NCBI RefSeq assembly: GCF_000005505.3 | Contig: NC_016134.3 | Span: 22,705,584 to 22,769,583, forward strand | Direction: 5' to 3' | Source of the DNA: Brachypodium distachyon | Taxonomy: Eukaryota; Streptophyta; Magnoliopsida; Poales; Poaceae | Length of the DNA stretch: 64,000 nucleotides | Part shown: piece after piece, positions 11,054 to 22,439 of the stretch | Layout of the letters: every line of letters starts with the position of its first letter | Numbering within the stretch: the stretch's first letter is position 1 | Notes under the pieces: model-generated | What the model saw: only the letters and a program-made list of their open reading frames with translations | What the model was told of the DNA's origin: nothing | The model's database searches: none | Translations under genes and position numbers: made by a program

Positions 11054-12552
11054 TCAGGTATAGAACGGACAAAGCAACGCTACATTCCATAGCCTCTTGG
11101 TGTCCTCATCGGACCGGTCCATCCTGTTTGCCTTGGGATCTTGTGCATCTATAAGATAGTAAGAATCATTGTGGAGTGCTTTGCTCACAATGAAGGGTCC
11201 TTCCCATGGAGGTGATAATTTGTGCATGCCGGCTGTGCGCAGCACAAGCCGGAGGACAAGATCTCCTTCCCGGAATACTCGCGGGCTGACCTTTCGGTTA
11301 TGATAACGCCTTAGGTGCTATTGATAGATGGCCGACCGAGATATAGCCAACTCTCGTGTTTCTTCAAGCAAGTCGACATCATTTTCTCGGGCCTCTTTTA
11401 CCTCGGCTTCCGTATACACGGTTACTCGTGGAGAGTCGTGTTCAATGTCGGCTGGTAGGACAGCTTCCGCCCCGTATATAAGGAAGAATGGCGTGTAGCC
11501 TGTAGAGCGATTGGGAGTCGTCCTGAGACTCCATAGCACACGGCCAGGAGTTCATCCAGCCAGCATCCCGGAGTATGCTCCAATGGTTTGATTAGCCGGG
11601 GTTTTATGCCGGCCAAAACCATGCCGTTCGCCCTTTCAACTTGCCCATTGGATTGAGGATGTGCTACGGAAGCGACATCCAGCCGGATTTTTTTTTCAGC
11701 ACAGAATCGCGCGAAAGGTCCCTCCGCGAAGTTCGTTCCATTATCTGTGATGATACTGTGCGGGTACCCATATCTCAAGATGATATCCTTCAAAAATGAC
11801 ACCGCGGTTTTGCCGTCACACTTCTTTATCAGATTGACCTCAATCCATTTGGTGAACTTGTCGACCATGACCAGGATATGCGTCATGCCTCCTCGTGCCC
11901 GCTTGAACGGTCCTACCATATCCAAACACCAGATAGCAAAAGGCCAAGTGATTGGAATAGTCTTGAGTTCGGATGCCGGCATATGAATCTTGCTGGCATA
12001 TCTCCGGCAGCCGTTGCACTTCCTGACTATGTCTTCTGCTTCTTGTAGTGCACTCGGCCAGTAAAAACCATGCCGGAAAGCTTTGCCCACTAGCGTTCTC
12101 GAAGATGCGTGATGGCCACACTCTCCTTGATGAATATCTTGAAGTATTTCTTGTCCTTCCTCTGGCTCGACGCACCGTTGTAGGACGTTAGTGACACTCC
12201 TCTTGTAAAGCTTGCCATTGATGATGGTGTATGCTTTCGCTCTTCTCTGGATTTTTCTTGCCGACGGTTCCTCTTCCGGGAGACTCCCATCTTTGAGGTA
12301 AGACATTGTCGGTTGCGCCCAAACCGGCATAGGACGAGTGGTGAAGATTGGCTCATCCGGCTCGTCTATCTCCATTGGCTCAACTGCCATTGTTTCTGCT
12401 GAGTTAAGGTGCTCAGTCCCTGGGTTACCGGAACCGTTGCCACTGTCAATGTCCATGGGAGTCACGTCGGCTTCTGAGCTCGCCGGGATAAATATCGATC
12501 CTGATTCTGGTGAGGGTTTGATGGACGGTTTGCGTAAATGCTCTAACGCCAC
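11054..12552 (-). pseudogene. integrase, element G
   Basis: Nearly complete Tat integrase. The zinc-binding region is HQGECGHH with CNGC. In the core are CLDMVGPF, SIITDNGTNF and GQVERANG, so Asp, Asp and Glu are all present. A frameshift after DELLAV (near 11540) moves the GAEAVLPADIEHDS block into the 11318-11539 frame. The C-terminal PWEGPFIVSKAL and YYLIDAQDPK blocks are in 11054-11245. It starts within the polyprotein after RNase H, so the 12552 Met is only the first in frame. Broken by two frameshifts. Confidence 0.85.
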
Positions 12553-13230
12553 CCAGTTGGAATAGCCAATCGTGTCGAGCCAAGTTTTGACAATGTGTCG
12601 GCTGCTTCATTTTCCGCCCGAGGTATATGATGAAATTCACATCCTTCAAAATGGCCACTGATCTTCTAGACATGGAAACGGTATAACGCCAAGTTGGCAT
12701 CCAATGCATTCCAATTACCAGAAACTTGCTGGACGACCATGTCAGAATCACCAAAGCACTGAATCCGGAGGACTCCAATTTCTTTCGCCATTTTCAATCA
12801 GTGCACAAGTGTCTCATACTCGGCAACATTGTTGGATGCTGCGGAGTGAATTTGCAATATGTACTTAAGTTGGTCCCGCTTTGGCGAGGTCAAAACTATG
12901 CCGGCACCAAGCCCACTTTTCATCTTCGAGCCGTCGAAAGGTAATTTCCAGTAGTTAGTTTCTGGGAGCGGTGGTTCGTACTCCATCTCGGCCCAATCCA
13001 CCAAGAAATCCGCCAAAGCCTGAGATTTCACGGCATCCCGTCTGTCGTACTGCAGCGCATAGGGTGCCAACTCGACAGCCCATTTTGCGACTCGGCCGCT
13101 CGCGTCTTTGTTACTCATGATTTCCAAGACGGGCGCCTCACATATAACTCGGATCTGATGTGCCTCAAAATAATGCTTTAGCTTTTTTTTTCCGCCATAT
13201 ATACGTCATACGGCATCTTTTGGTAGTGGG
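12553..13230 (-). pseudogene. RNase H, element G
   Basis: 13127-12798 carries the RNase H start (LPFDGSKMKSGLGAG with the first catalytic Asp, and SNNVAEYETLVH with the Glu). The tail reads on in other frames down to 12553 (FHHIPRAENEAADT). Frame changes near 12800 and 12660 break it. It sits between RT and integrase as expected for a gypsy polyprotein. Confidence 0.75.
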
Positions 13231-13267
13231 GATAATTTTGCTTGCATGATGATAACACCTCGCTCAA

Positions 13268-14340
13268 CTAATATACCGGCCTCTGCACCGATTTGCCGTT
13301 TTCATCCCTTCCCACTATGATGACAGCACCAACAACTCGAGTTGTTGCTGCAACGTATAACAACATAGGCTCTTTCTTCATCGGCGAAGCTAATATTGGT
13401 GCCGTAGCTATCATCTTCTTCAGCTCTTGAAAAGCTTGGTCCGTCTGTGGCGTCCACACAAATTTTGTCGGTTTTCTTCATCAGCTGGTATAACGGCATA
13501 GCCTTTTCACCTACTCGACTAACGAAACGACTCAGCGATGCTAGGCATCCCATGAATTTTTGCATATCTTTGAGGCACTTTGGCACTTTCATTCTTTCTA
13601 TAGCAGAATTTTTTACATGGTTCGTTTCTATGCCTCGGCTTGATACCAGGAAACCGAGCAACTTTCCTGTCGGCACACCGAATGTGCACTTGGCCGGGTT
13701 CAGTTTCATTCGGAACCTCCGCAGATTTGCGAATGTTTCCCGGATATCATCCAGGAGCGTGGCGTTCTTCTTGGTTTTTATGACGACATCGTCGACATAT
13801 ACCTGCACATTTTTGCCGAGTTGATCATGTAAGCACTTCTGCATGCACCTTTGATAGGTAGCTCCTGCATTTCTCAAACCAAACGGCATAGTGCGATAGC
13901 AATAAGCCCCGAACAGGGTGATAAATGATGTCTTTATTTGATCATTAGGGTTCAGCGGTATCTGATGAAAACCAGAGTACGCATCCACAAAAGACAACAA
14001 CTCACACCCAGCAGTGGAGTCGATCACTTGATCGATCCGAGGTAATGGAAAGGGATCTTTGGGACATGCCTTGTTGAGGCTGGTGTAATCGATACACATA
14101 CGCCACACCTTGGTAGCAGTTGGGTCGTCTTTCTTCTTCTCGACCATGACCGGGTTTGCCAGCCAGTCGGGATGCAACACCTCCATGATGAAGCCGGCAG
14201 TTAGAAGCCGTGATACCTCTGCCGATATGACTTTCCTTCTGTCGTCAGCGAAGCGTCGAAGGGGCTACTTCACCCGTCTTGCGTCTGGTCTGACATGCAA
14301 TGAGTGCTCGGCTAACTCCCTCAGCACACCTGGCAGGTCT
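13268..14340 (-). pseudogene. reverse transcriptase, element G
   Basis: 14186-13302 is one long frame with all RT blocks: ANPVMVEKKK, MCIDYTSLNKACPKDPF, PLPRIDQVIDSTAGCE, MPFGLRNAGATYQRCM and the catalytic VQVYVDDVVIKT. LNPAKCTFGV and LLGFLVSSRGIET follow. It then shifts frame near 13460 into the thumb-connection (QAFQELKKMIATAPILASP). This is the best preserved Tat RT in the window and the most useful for family assignment. Confidence 0.88.
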
Positions 14341-14370
14341 TGAGTTGACCATGCAAAGATATCCCGATTC

Positions 14371-15580
14371 TCACGGAGGAAGCTGCTGAGCTTGCCTTCC
14401 TATTTCTCCCCCAGGCCGGCACCAATGATGACGGTGCGGTCCGGGAACTCGTTGTCGACCTGTACCTTCTTTGTCTCCTTGGCTGCCTGAAAAGCCACAC
14501 TTCCATGGGGATTGGTCATAGCCGGCAGGCCAACTTGTGCCGCCTGCGCCATCGCAATAGCTTCTTGTAATTTCTTCTTTTCGGCAGCGATGACCAGCGA
14601 CTCGGCCAAAGCAGACCCGGCGGCCACACATTCCATTGAGCGTTTGTAGTTGCCAGTGATAGTTATGGTACCATTTGGTCCCGGCATCTTTATCTTTAGA
14701 TAACCAATGTGAGTAGTTTCCATGAACTTGGCGAGTGCCGGTCTACCAAGCAGGGCGTGGTACGGACTGTTGAGGTCCACCACCTCGAACACTAGGTTCT
14801 CAGTTCGACAATTCTCCCTGGTGCCGAATAAGACATCCACTCGAATCTTGCCTACCGGAGCACAAGACACTCCTGGCACAATACCGTGAAAGGTAGTCCG
14901 GCTGGGTTCAAGCATGTTATCTGTAATGCCGAGCTTGAGCATCTTGTCCTGGAACAAGATATTGATGCTGCTCCCATTATCAATGAGAACTCGAGTGAAC
15001 TTGACGTTAATGTCGGGCACAATGAGCGTCGGGTCGACCACCAGGACATATCCACCAGGGTTGAGCATAACCTTGGGATGGTCTGCCCGGTTCCAGTTGA
15101 TCTCCTGCTCCGACCAATACATGAACTTTGGAACTGCCGGCATAACAACATTGACCTCCATCTCTTGCCTGCGCTGACTTTGCTTGTCAGTGGGCTCAGT
15201 GAGGAAAATCATGTAGCTCTGGTGATGCTCCTTGTACTCGTTTCTCCCGGCATACCTTGGGATTTCTTGTCCCTCCACCTGGTTGACTGCATTGTTTGCC
15301 TGCGGGGGTCCTTGGATCTGTGCGTTTGCGCCTGTGAGGGGTGGAGGTGGGGGTAACTGGCTTGCCTCGCCATTCTCGGCCCGTTGCATCCAGCTGCATT
15401 GCCGTTGTGTGGTTCGCCGGCTTGTTTTTGTCGCCGCCGACGACAAAGTGAGTCATTGACTCCGTGACCAGCGTCCCTTCCTTCCTTTCGTCTATGTTCA
15501 TTCTTTGACGCGCTTGTTTTTGTCTTTGGAGCTCCTCATCGCGCAGTTCGCCAGAGACTGGATCTCGTCGCTGCCGCCAA
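14371..15580 (-). pseudogene. gag tail and protease, element G
   Basis: 15446-14400 is an open frame. Its middle holds the retroviral aspartic protease: VLIDNGSSINILF with the Asp in a DNGSS context typical of Tat elements, then ALLGRPALAKF. Upstream is a linker (PRYAGRNEYKEHHQSYMIFL) and then MNIDERKEGTLVTE at 15501. Further upstream an Arg/Gly-rich frame stays open to about 15770, but that stretch also matches the LTR of element C, so I stop at about 15580. The capsid core and zinc knuckle of gag are not present. Confidence 0.7.
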
Positions 15581-15589
15581 CCATCCCGA

Positions 15590-16902
15590 GGACCTAGGCG
15601 TCGCCTCTGTCTTCGCCGAGAGACGCCACCGCCGTCAGCTCCTCCGTCTCGCCGCGCCGCACCCCCTCCGCCCTTCCCCGAGGATCTAGGGTCACCAGAG
15701 CCGCCCGCGCCACCATTCCCCGAGCCGCCACCGCCGGAGCTCGCTGGAAACCTAGCCTCGCCGGAGTTGAGGTAAGAACGTTCTCGTCCGTCCGATCGCT
15801 CTTAGATGGCTGAGATTAGATCACTTAAACGAAGGGGTACGTTTTGATCTGAGCCGTTGCTTCTTTATAAGTTAGATCTAATGGCCCACGTTTTATTCCG
15901 TCCCGAACCGGTACCGCCCAATCAGGACACACCACGTGGCACTGCTTTTAGAATAAACATTTTCCCCGGCCAAATTTAAATGGCAATCTTGCAGAAAAAC
16001 CTTAGAACTTCAAATGCTCATATCTTTTAATCCTTTTGGCCAAATTTGATGCTCTATACCTTTTTAGAAAGCTCTCGGCCTGTAGAATCTTTTGGAATAG
16101 TTTAATTGTAATTTTGAATAATCTAAACCCAGTACAATTACAAAAAGGCTTTTAATGCCATTTAATTCTTATCTTTTGATTTAAAAATCCTTTTTGCATG
16201 CAACCAACTCTAAAAATTATGTTTTGATGTCCTCTGTCCAGTAGGACCAGAGGAGTAATATTTTAATTTATTTTATTGTTGTTTTCTTATAAAACCTTGT
16301 TCTATGCTTTTAAAACCCTTATTTTAAAACCTTACTTTTAAACCAGTGTAGTAGACTTTTATTGCTAAATCCTTTTGGATCGGAGATTAAAACCTGTGAG
16401 TTATGTAAAACTAAAATCCCTTTTGTTAAATAAATACCTACCAACTCATGTCACATGTTGCATTGCATCATGGGATAATTTTCCTTGTATTGCTTTGTGT
16501 GTTCATATGTATGTATGTTTGCTTGTTTAGTTTACCCGGCGAGCAACGTGTGTTTGGCGAAGAGTGTAACTCAAACTACCGTGACAAAGGCAAGTTTACT
16601 TTGATCATTATCCTATTTTGAAACTCTATTTTGTTATGCTGACCCAAGAGGTCATGGACGTACTCTATTTCGTCAGCATACCTTTCCGCTGCTTAGTTTT
16701 TGAAACTCTATTTTGTTATGCTGACCCAAGAGGTCATGCAAGGTTGTACGTACTCTTAAATTCTGGATGAATGCGATGTAATAAAGTACTTTGACCTTTG
16801 TATCCTGATATTTCATCTTGAAACTTTGTGTGCTAGTGAGTCGATCCAGTGACTAGCACTATAAGCACAGAGATCGAACCCTGTACGGGGGCGATCGCTT
16901 CA
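15590..16902 (+). repeat. partial 5' LTR of element C
   Basis: Right two-thirds of a Tekay LTR. It contains a GC-rich leader ending in GAG|GTAAGAACG (donor at 15772), an AT-rich intron-like stretch and the exon-like box (16531-16589). A 57-codon frame at 16448-16621 overlaps the box. The segment TGAAACTCTATTTTGTTATG and following bases occur twice, at about 16619-16656 and 16700-16737. The terminal hairpin GTGCTAGT/ACTAGCAC and the CA end follow. About 0.8 kb of normal LTR length is missing internally compared with the 49713-53030 copy. Confidence 0.85.
16531..16589 (+). other. conserved exon-like box in LTR (copy C)
   Basis: 59 nt bounded by TTGCTTGTTTAG on the left and CAAAG|GCAAGT on the right. 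Only part of the Cys pattern is kept (EECNSNYRDKGKF in one frame), but both splice-like edges are intact. Confidence 0.5.
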
Positions 16903-16904
16903 GA

Positions 16905-16916
16905 TGGTATCAGAGC
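16905..16916 (+). other. primer binding site, tRNA-iMet type
   Basis: TGGTATCAGAGC lies two bases after the CA end of the LTR. It is complementary to the 3' end of plant initiator tRNA-Met, the usual primer of these elements. It is the only intact primer binding site I found in the window. Confidence 0.92.
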
Positions 16917-17343
16917 ATTGTGTTGCCTCTAGGTTCGTGACCCTTAGATTGGAATTACCTTATTAGGTACCTATTTACCAAACTAAAATTATTTTTGAAA
17001 ACTCTCATATTCTATCCTCGTCCAGTTCTTTCACTGTCTCATCCAGTTTTGAAGGTTTTCAAACATCGAAACCAGCATAGTTAGTCACGGTAGACGTAAT
17101 TTGTGAGCGGTCACTTTTGGATTTATTGATGGCCACAAATAATAATAGTAAATTATTTTGGATAACAAAAACTTTGTTCGTTTGCTTTTGAAACTTTTTT
17201 TCTTGGGCTTGGATGCCTGAACTATGTCATTTGCTTGTTGGATCTTACTTGGTTGGTGATTGTTATGCCTTACTTGCTTGCTGTTGGGGTAAGGTTCTTT
17301 TAGACCACATCTGTCTATTTCTCATCTATGCTATCCTAAATAG
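16917..17343 (+). promoter_or_regulatory. 5' leader of element C with 3' splice-site-like end
   Basis: Untranslated leader, AT-rich, no ORF0. It ends CTCATCTATGCTATCCTAAATAG directly before the gag ATG, so AG immediately precedes the start, with a branch-point-like CTCAT about 20 bases upstream. The same layout precedes gag in E, F and the F duplicate. Compared with E and F, this leader lacks the whole ORF0. Confidence 0.5.
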
Positions 17344-18812
17344 ATGCCTCCAAGACGTGCCCCCAACAACAACAGCCACACCACCAATGACAGTGATAAC
17401 CATGAGGAAGGAAACAACAATGCAGTGACCGTGCAGACTCTGCTGGCAGCTCAGACTCAATTTTTCCAGTTGATAACCCAGTAGATATCCAGCAACCCGA
17501 ACATTGACCAGAATAACCAACACCCCAACCCACCACCTCAAATGGATATACTTACAAGGTTTCTGAAGTTGCATCCACCTACTTTCTCCAGCTCCACTGA
17601 ACCCATGGTAGCAGATGACTGGCTGCGTTCAGTGAACAAGAACTTAGTGACTGTGGGCTGCACAGACGCTGAGAGAGTGAGGTTTGCAGCACACTTGTTG
17701 GAGGGACCAGCAGCAGTATGGTGGGAGAGCTACCTGATCACCAACCCGATTGAGGATGTCATTTGGGAGATGTTCCAGGATGCTTTCCGCACCGCCCATA
17801 TCTCCGCGGGAGTGCTAAGCCTGAAGAATAAGGAGTTCCACAAAGTGAAGCAAGGAACCTGCACTGTGTCGGAATATATTGAGGTATTCAACAAGCTGTC
17901 TCGCTATGCACCTGATGAAGTCAATACCGATGCCAAGCGCCGTGAGAAGTTTTTGGATGGACTGAACGACGAGCTTTTCGTTCAGCTGGCAGTTGCTTAC
18001 ACCCCCACCTATTAGTCCCTGGTAGACAAAGCCATTATCTTGGAGGACAAGATAAACCAGATTGAGAGCCGCAAGAGAAGACATCGCCATGGAAGCACTA
18101 ACACTGGACCATACCAGAAGCCGCGCACCTCTTATGAGGGTAGTGGTAGTTCATCAAGGATCAAACATGGAAGCCACCACCACCACCATATCCATGGAGG
18201 GAATGGCCACCATGAGCACTATCATGGGAATGGACACAACCGCCAGGGAGTCAATGGCCATATGCACCGACACCAGCACGAGGGCAATGACCATGGCAAA
18301 GGGAACACCATTGGTCAGGGCAATAGAAGCAACAACAAACAGAATCAGAATGACGACTTCGCCCAGTTTGACCTGAGTCAAGTGGAATGTTTCAAGTGCC
18401 ACAAGATGGGGCACTACTTGAATGATTGCCCGGAGAGGTTCGAAGGGAATGGAGTCAAGCCCACCCTGTTCCAGGAAGGTCATGTGAACCATGTCAGTGT
18501 AGAGGAAATCACGGAGCCGGGCATTGTGATTGGTACATTCCGCGTGAATTCTTTCCAAGCACTCATACTCTTTGACACGGGCGCATCACATGCATTCATA
18601 TCTAGAAAGTTTGTGAATGAGAATAAGATACCTACAAACACCTTAAGGAACCCTATGAGAGTAAGTTCACCTGGAGGACAAATGGTAGCGACTCAAGGAT
18701 GCTGCCGGTTACCCCTAGAGATTGGGAAATACACCTTTCCCTATGACCTTCTTGTGTTAGATTTCTGAGGTCTAGACATAATTCTGAGAATGGACTGGAT
18801 GACCTTATATGG
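17344..18812 (+). pseudogene. gag-protease, element C
   Basis: From ATG at 17344 (MPPRRAPNNNS). An in-frame TAG comes after QLITQ (near 17485) and another replaces a Gln codon in TPTYQSL (near 18015). In between is the capsid core (ADDWLRSVNKNLV, ISAGVLSLKNKEFHKV, YIEVFNKLSRYAP). After the His/Gly-rich linker comes the knuckle CFKCHKMGHYLNDCP (near 18390) and the protease LFDTGASHAFIS (near 18575). The frame ends at the junction to the minus LTR. Both stops are consistent with CAG to TAG changes. Confidence 0.85.
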
Positions 18813-19839
18813 AGCCGGTGAAGCGGTCGGCGCGACGAGACGAGGCCGGGGACGACGCCTAGGATGACGACAAGCGGCGGCGGCGCCGGTGGAACTCCGT
18901 TGAGCTCGGGCGGATGGCGTCCGGCGGCTACGAGGCATCAAACACAAAACCGCTCCCGTCAAAATGAGCGCAAGGCAACGGGGATTAAGAAAAGGAAGGT
19001 GTCGATCTCCAAAGCTCACCGAGGTGACGACGGGAAGCGAGAAAAGACCGGCGGCCGAAAGGATTCCGGCGAGAAATTCTCCAGCGTGGTCGCGGGTGGA
19101 GTGAGAGGGTGTGGGGGAAAAGAGAGAGGGGAGTGCCCTCTTTATAGTGACGCATCAGGGGTGCTTAAAGGCGGCTCTAAATCGCGAATTGAAGACGAGG
19201 ATGGATGGAGGTGCTCGCTACCTGTCATCAACTGTTGGCGTGCAGGCGGCAGCTGGCCGGGCGGGCGGGCTAGGGGGGCCGGCTCGTGGGCCGGGCTGAG
19301 GGCGCGCGCGAGGGCGACTGGGCCGGGTCGGCCCAAGTTGGCCGTCCGGTCCATTTTTTTTTTGTTCTTTTTCTTTTCTCCTTTTCTTTTCTGTTTTTCC
19401 TTTATATTTTTTGATTTTGAACTCCAAATGACCTCAAATAAATTCCAGATTTTTTTTTAAATCATATACTTTAATGCCATCGCATCTGGGACTTGATTTC
19501 CTCCAAAAGCAAATTATTAAAAATAGTTTTGCTTAAAAATAGTTGCCTCTAGTGCAATAATATTTAGAAACAAAATAGTTTTTCAACTCCAAAATAAATT
19601 CCAAAAATTATGGGGTAGCTCATCTTATTGCAGTAAACCTCTTTCTATTGTTTTCAACCCCATGGGTTGATAAATTCCAAAAAGATGCAAAGTAAAAGTT
19701 TAGAAAGGGTAAAAGGCTTGATAAAAGGTTTAAAAAAAAATTAAATCTTTGGTTTAAAGGTGCTCAAAATGCATAAATGGTATGATGCTGATGAGTGCAA
19801 ATGCATGATGCAAAGTTTGGGAAAAATTGGGATGTTACA
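18813..19839 (-). repeat. partial 3' LTR of element D
   Basis: Minus-strand Tekay LTR piece ending (plus view) GGGATGTTACA. It holds the GC-rich promoter half. On the minus strand a TATA box, CTATAAAG, lies at 19140-19147. The U5 half is missing at the junction with element C. Confidence 0.8.
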
Positions 19840-19945
19840 GACCTAACCCCCTTAAAATGAATCTCGTGCCCGAGATTCTGGTTGGCTATCAAAGAAGTGT
19901 GGGTGGTCTTCTCGAAGATCGTCTTCGCGTTCCCAGGTGGCTTCC
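19840..19945 (-). pseudogene. 3' end of integrase-chromodomain, element D
   Basis: Polypurine tract complement GACCTAACCCCCTTAAA followed by about 30 codons of the polyprotein end (minus reading EATWEREDDLRED, then a stop). It is cut at 19945 by the LTR of element E. The rest of element D is not present on the other side of E. Confidence 0.75.
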
Positions 19946-22427
19946 TGAAGCGACCGCCCCCGTACAGGGTTCGATCTGTGTGCTTACCGTGCTAGTCTCT
20001 GGATCGACTCATTAGCACACACAGTTTCAAGATGAAATATCGAGATACAAAGGTCAAAGTACTTTATTACAACGCATTCATCCAAAATTTAATAGTACTT
20101 ACCACCTTGCATGACCCCTTGGGTCAGCATAACAAAATAGTGTTTCAAATAGGCAGCCGAAAAGTAGAGCAAATGGGCCACAACTACTCCAAGGTGAGAG
20201 CATGTTGGAATGTAAGCACATGACCCAAACAACAACGACGAACCTCACTCTTCGTCTGATCCACCTGCATTGTTAATTGCAGTCACTACGTGGTCAATAC
20301 ATTGAATGTATTGGCAAGTTCACCAGAGGTTATAACAGGACCTACCAAGTACATGCATAATTTGGCTAGGTGGGGTTTGGCTATTTGCATAAAAGCATCA
20401 ATATTTCATCCTATCATTTTTAACCAATTAGTTTTATCTATATTAGACACGGGGTAGACACACCCATGCTCCTATTAACCTAGAGCACATTGAGTAGACA
20501 CATCAATGCTCCTACCCAATTCAAACCATTCATTTTATTAAGAAATTGGAATGAGTGAGACCTTCCTTGCAGCCCCCAAATCTAGTCGCTCATAACTGTC
20601 CGTAACTGGGGACACAGCTAAGTACTTAGTTTGACACTCTCGAGAGGTGGTACACTTTACCCACAAGAAATCGACGTGTTAATCCCTTGCTGTCCTCACG
20701 GTAGAGTAGCAACGGCATCGACTACAGGAATTTTCAGAACATAATCCCCAGACCACCCGAGGGATGCGCCCCCACCTACAAAGCTACATACCAATGTCAC
20801 CTCGGATCCGGGTTCATATTTCTTACATCCATCCTAGCAGAGCGCATAATACCATGTGGTTGTACTGGAAGCTACTAAAAAGAAAACTAGTCCAGTCTCT
20901 GGTTACCCCGGGTGACATCCCACATTTGCGACGCAGGCGGTCCCATAGACATGGCGAGACGACTCATAGAAATGGATCCATAGAAATGGACCTGACGTCG
21001 CATACATCTCAAATACTCAAAGCAGCCCACCCAGGACGGTTCATTGAATTACTTGATTTGCCATACACTAGGAAAACATACTTTACTTCATATTGACAAT
21101 AATATCACATTGTAATAATACCACCCTCGTATACTATCATAGCATAGCATTGGACTATGTACGATGGTAATTAGTGGTAAGGACATGTCAAGGGTATCCT
21201 ATACTACTAGGAGAAACATAGCTAGCACAGGTACAATAATAATCCTAACAATGCAACTAATAAATTATAGTGCATAATAAAATAATAGGATCATGGTCAA
21301 AGTGAACTTGCCTTGATAGCAGTTGGTATTCAAGCACTCCTTGCAATCACACTGTTCGCTCTCCGAAAAAATTAAACGAAGCAAACAATGCATACATAAA
21401 CATACAATACAAACAAAAGAAAAATATGCCATGATGCAATGCAAAACATGTGACATGATTTGGTTGATTTTATTTTAATAAATAACTAGTTTATTTCTGG
21501 TCCAAAGTATTAGCAATTAAGATTTATTAAACTAGGTTAATTGCAAGATACATAAACAAGAGATTAAAAAGCCTAAAACAGGGTTTTATTGGCCTCAGCC
21601 AATTAATTAAATCAAAAAATTTATTTCTCTGTCCCAATGAACAGAGAACAGTAAAACAAATTTTTGGGCACTGGTTCAATTAAAAAGGATTTTTAAAACA
21701 AAAGATATGAATTAAATGGCATTAAAAGCCTTTCTGTAAATTGACTGTGTTTATGTTATTCAAATTTAAATTTAAACTATTACAAAAGATTCTACAGGTC
21801 GAGAGCTTTCCAGAAAGGTAAAATTTATCATATTTGGCCATGTGGTTTAAAAGATATAAGTATTTGAAGTTCTAGGGGCTTTTCTGCAAAACTGCCATTT
21901 AATCAAATCGGGGTTTAAGTTTCGCGCGTACCGGTTCGGGATCTGTGATCTGATTCGCGCGTACCGGTTCGGGATTAAAATAAAAGAGAACCGTCAGATC
22001 TAACTTAAGTTAGATCGGATGGCCAGATCTGTGAACGGTTCGGTTTTAACAGGTTCTAATTGTGACCGTTGATCAAGATCCAAAGGCTTAGATGCTTCGG
22101 GCATACTTCCGGCGGCGTCTAGGGTTCCGGCGAGCGGCGCAGGGCTATTCCGGCGATGGCGGGGCTTGGGGAAGGGCGCAGGGCTTAAATAAAATACTTT
22201 TTCAACTCCAAATAATTACCCAAAAATTATGGGATAGCTTATATATGCATTAAACCCCTTTTATGCATAAACCCTATTGGTTTGAAAAAAATTCCAAAGC
22301 TCAAATAGGTGTAAACAAAATCTTTTAAAGCCTTTTGAGATTCAAATTTGAATTCAAACATGCAATTGTGGCATGATGCTTATGGATGCAATGCTCATGT
22401 AAAAGTTTGAAATTTTGGGATGCTACA
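19946..22427 (-). repeat. 3' LTR of element E
   Basis: Starts (plus view) TGAAGCGACCGCCCCC and ends GGGATGCTACA before the polypurine tract complement. 2482 bp, shorter than the 3.3 kb relatives through a deletion of the GC-rich promoter part near 22170. It contains the exon-like box (21312-21371) and a 63-codon frame (21265-21456) with a hydrophobic N-terminus and CDCKEC. Confidence 0.88.
21312..21371 (-). other. conserved exon-like box in LTR (copy E)
   Basis: 60 nt, right edge CAAG|GCAAGT kept. The left edge reads TTTAA instead of TTTAG, so the acceptor AG is lost in this copy. Frame gives SESEQCDCKECLNTNCYQ. Confidence 0.45.
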
Positions 22428-22439
22428 GACCTAACCCCC

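Larger units (their letters stand above)
10218..15590 (-). mobile_element. Tat-like Ty3/gypsy element, truncated (element G)
   Basis: Minus-strand element with gag tail and protease (15580-14371), RT (14340-13268), RNase H (13230-12553) and integrase (12552-11054). A 600-base non-coding stretch follows, then the tail of an ORF on the opposite strand. Both LTRs are missing. The left end joins element B in gag. The right end joins the GC-rich part of the LTR of element C somewhere in 15500-15600, where both read similarly, so that edge is approximate. Confidence 0.75.
15590..18812 (+). mobile_element. Tekay-type chromovirus, truncated at both ends (element C)
   Basis: Plus-strand order: partial 5' LTR ending GATCGCTTCA at 16902, primer binding site at 16905, leader, gag, zinc knuckle, protease. 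It breaks off at about 18812 inside the post-protease block (RMDWMTLYGA) and joins a minus-strand LTR piece. It lacks the extra ORF in front of gag that E and F have. The left part of its LTR, including the TGTAAC end, is lost. Confidence 0.85.

Noticed and set aside
15500..15770. Gly/Arg-rich extension of element G gag
   Set aside because: The minus frame stays open, but the plus strand matches the GC-rich leader of other Tekay LTRs. The open frame is probably a base-composition effect.
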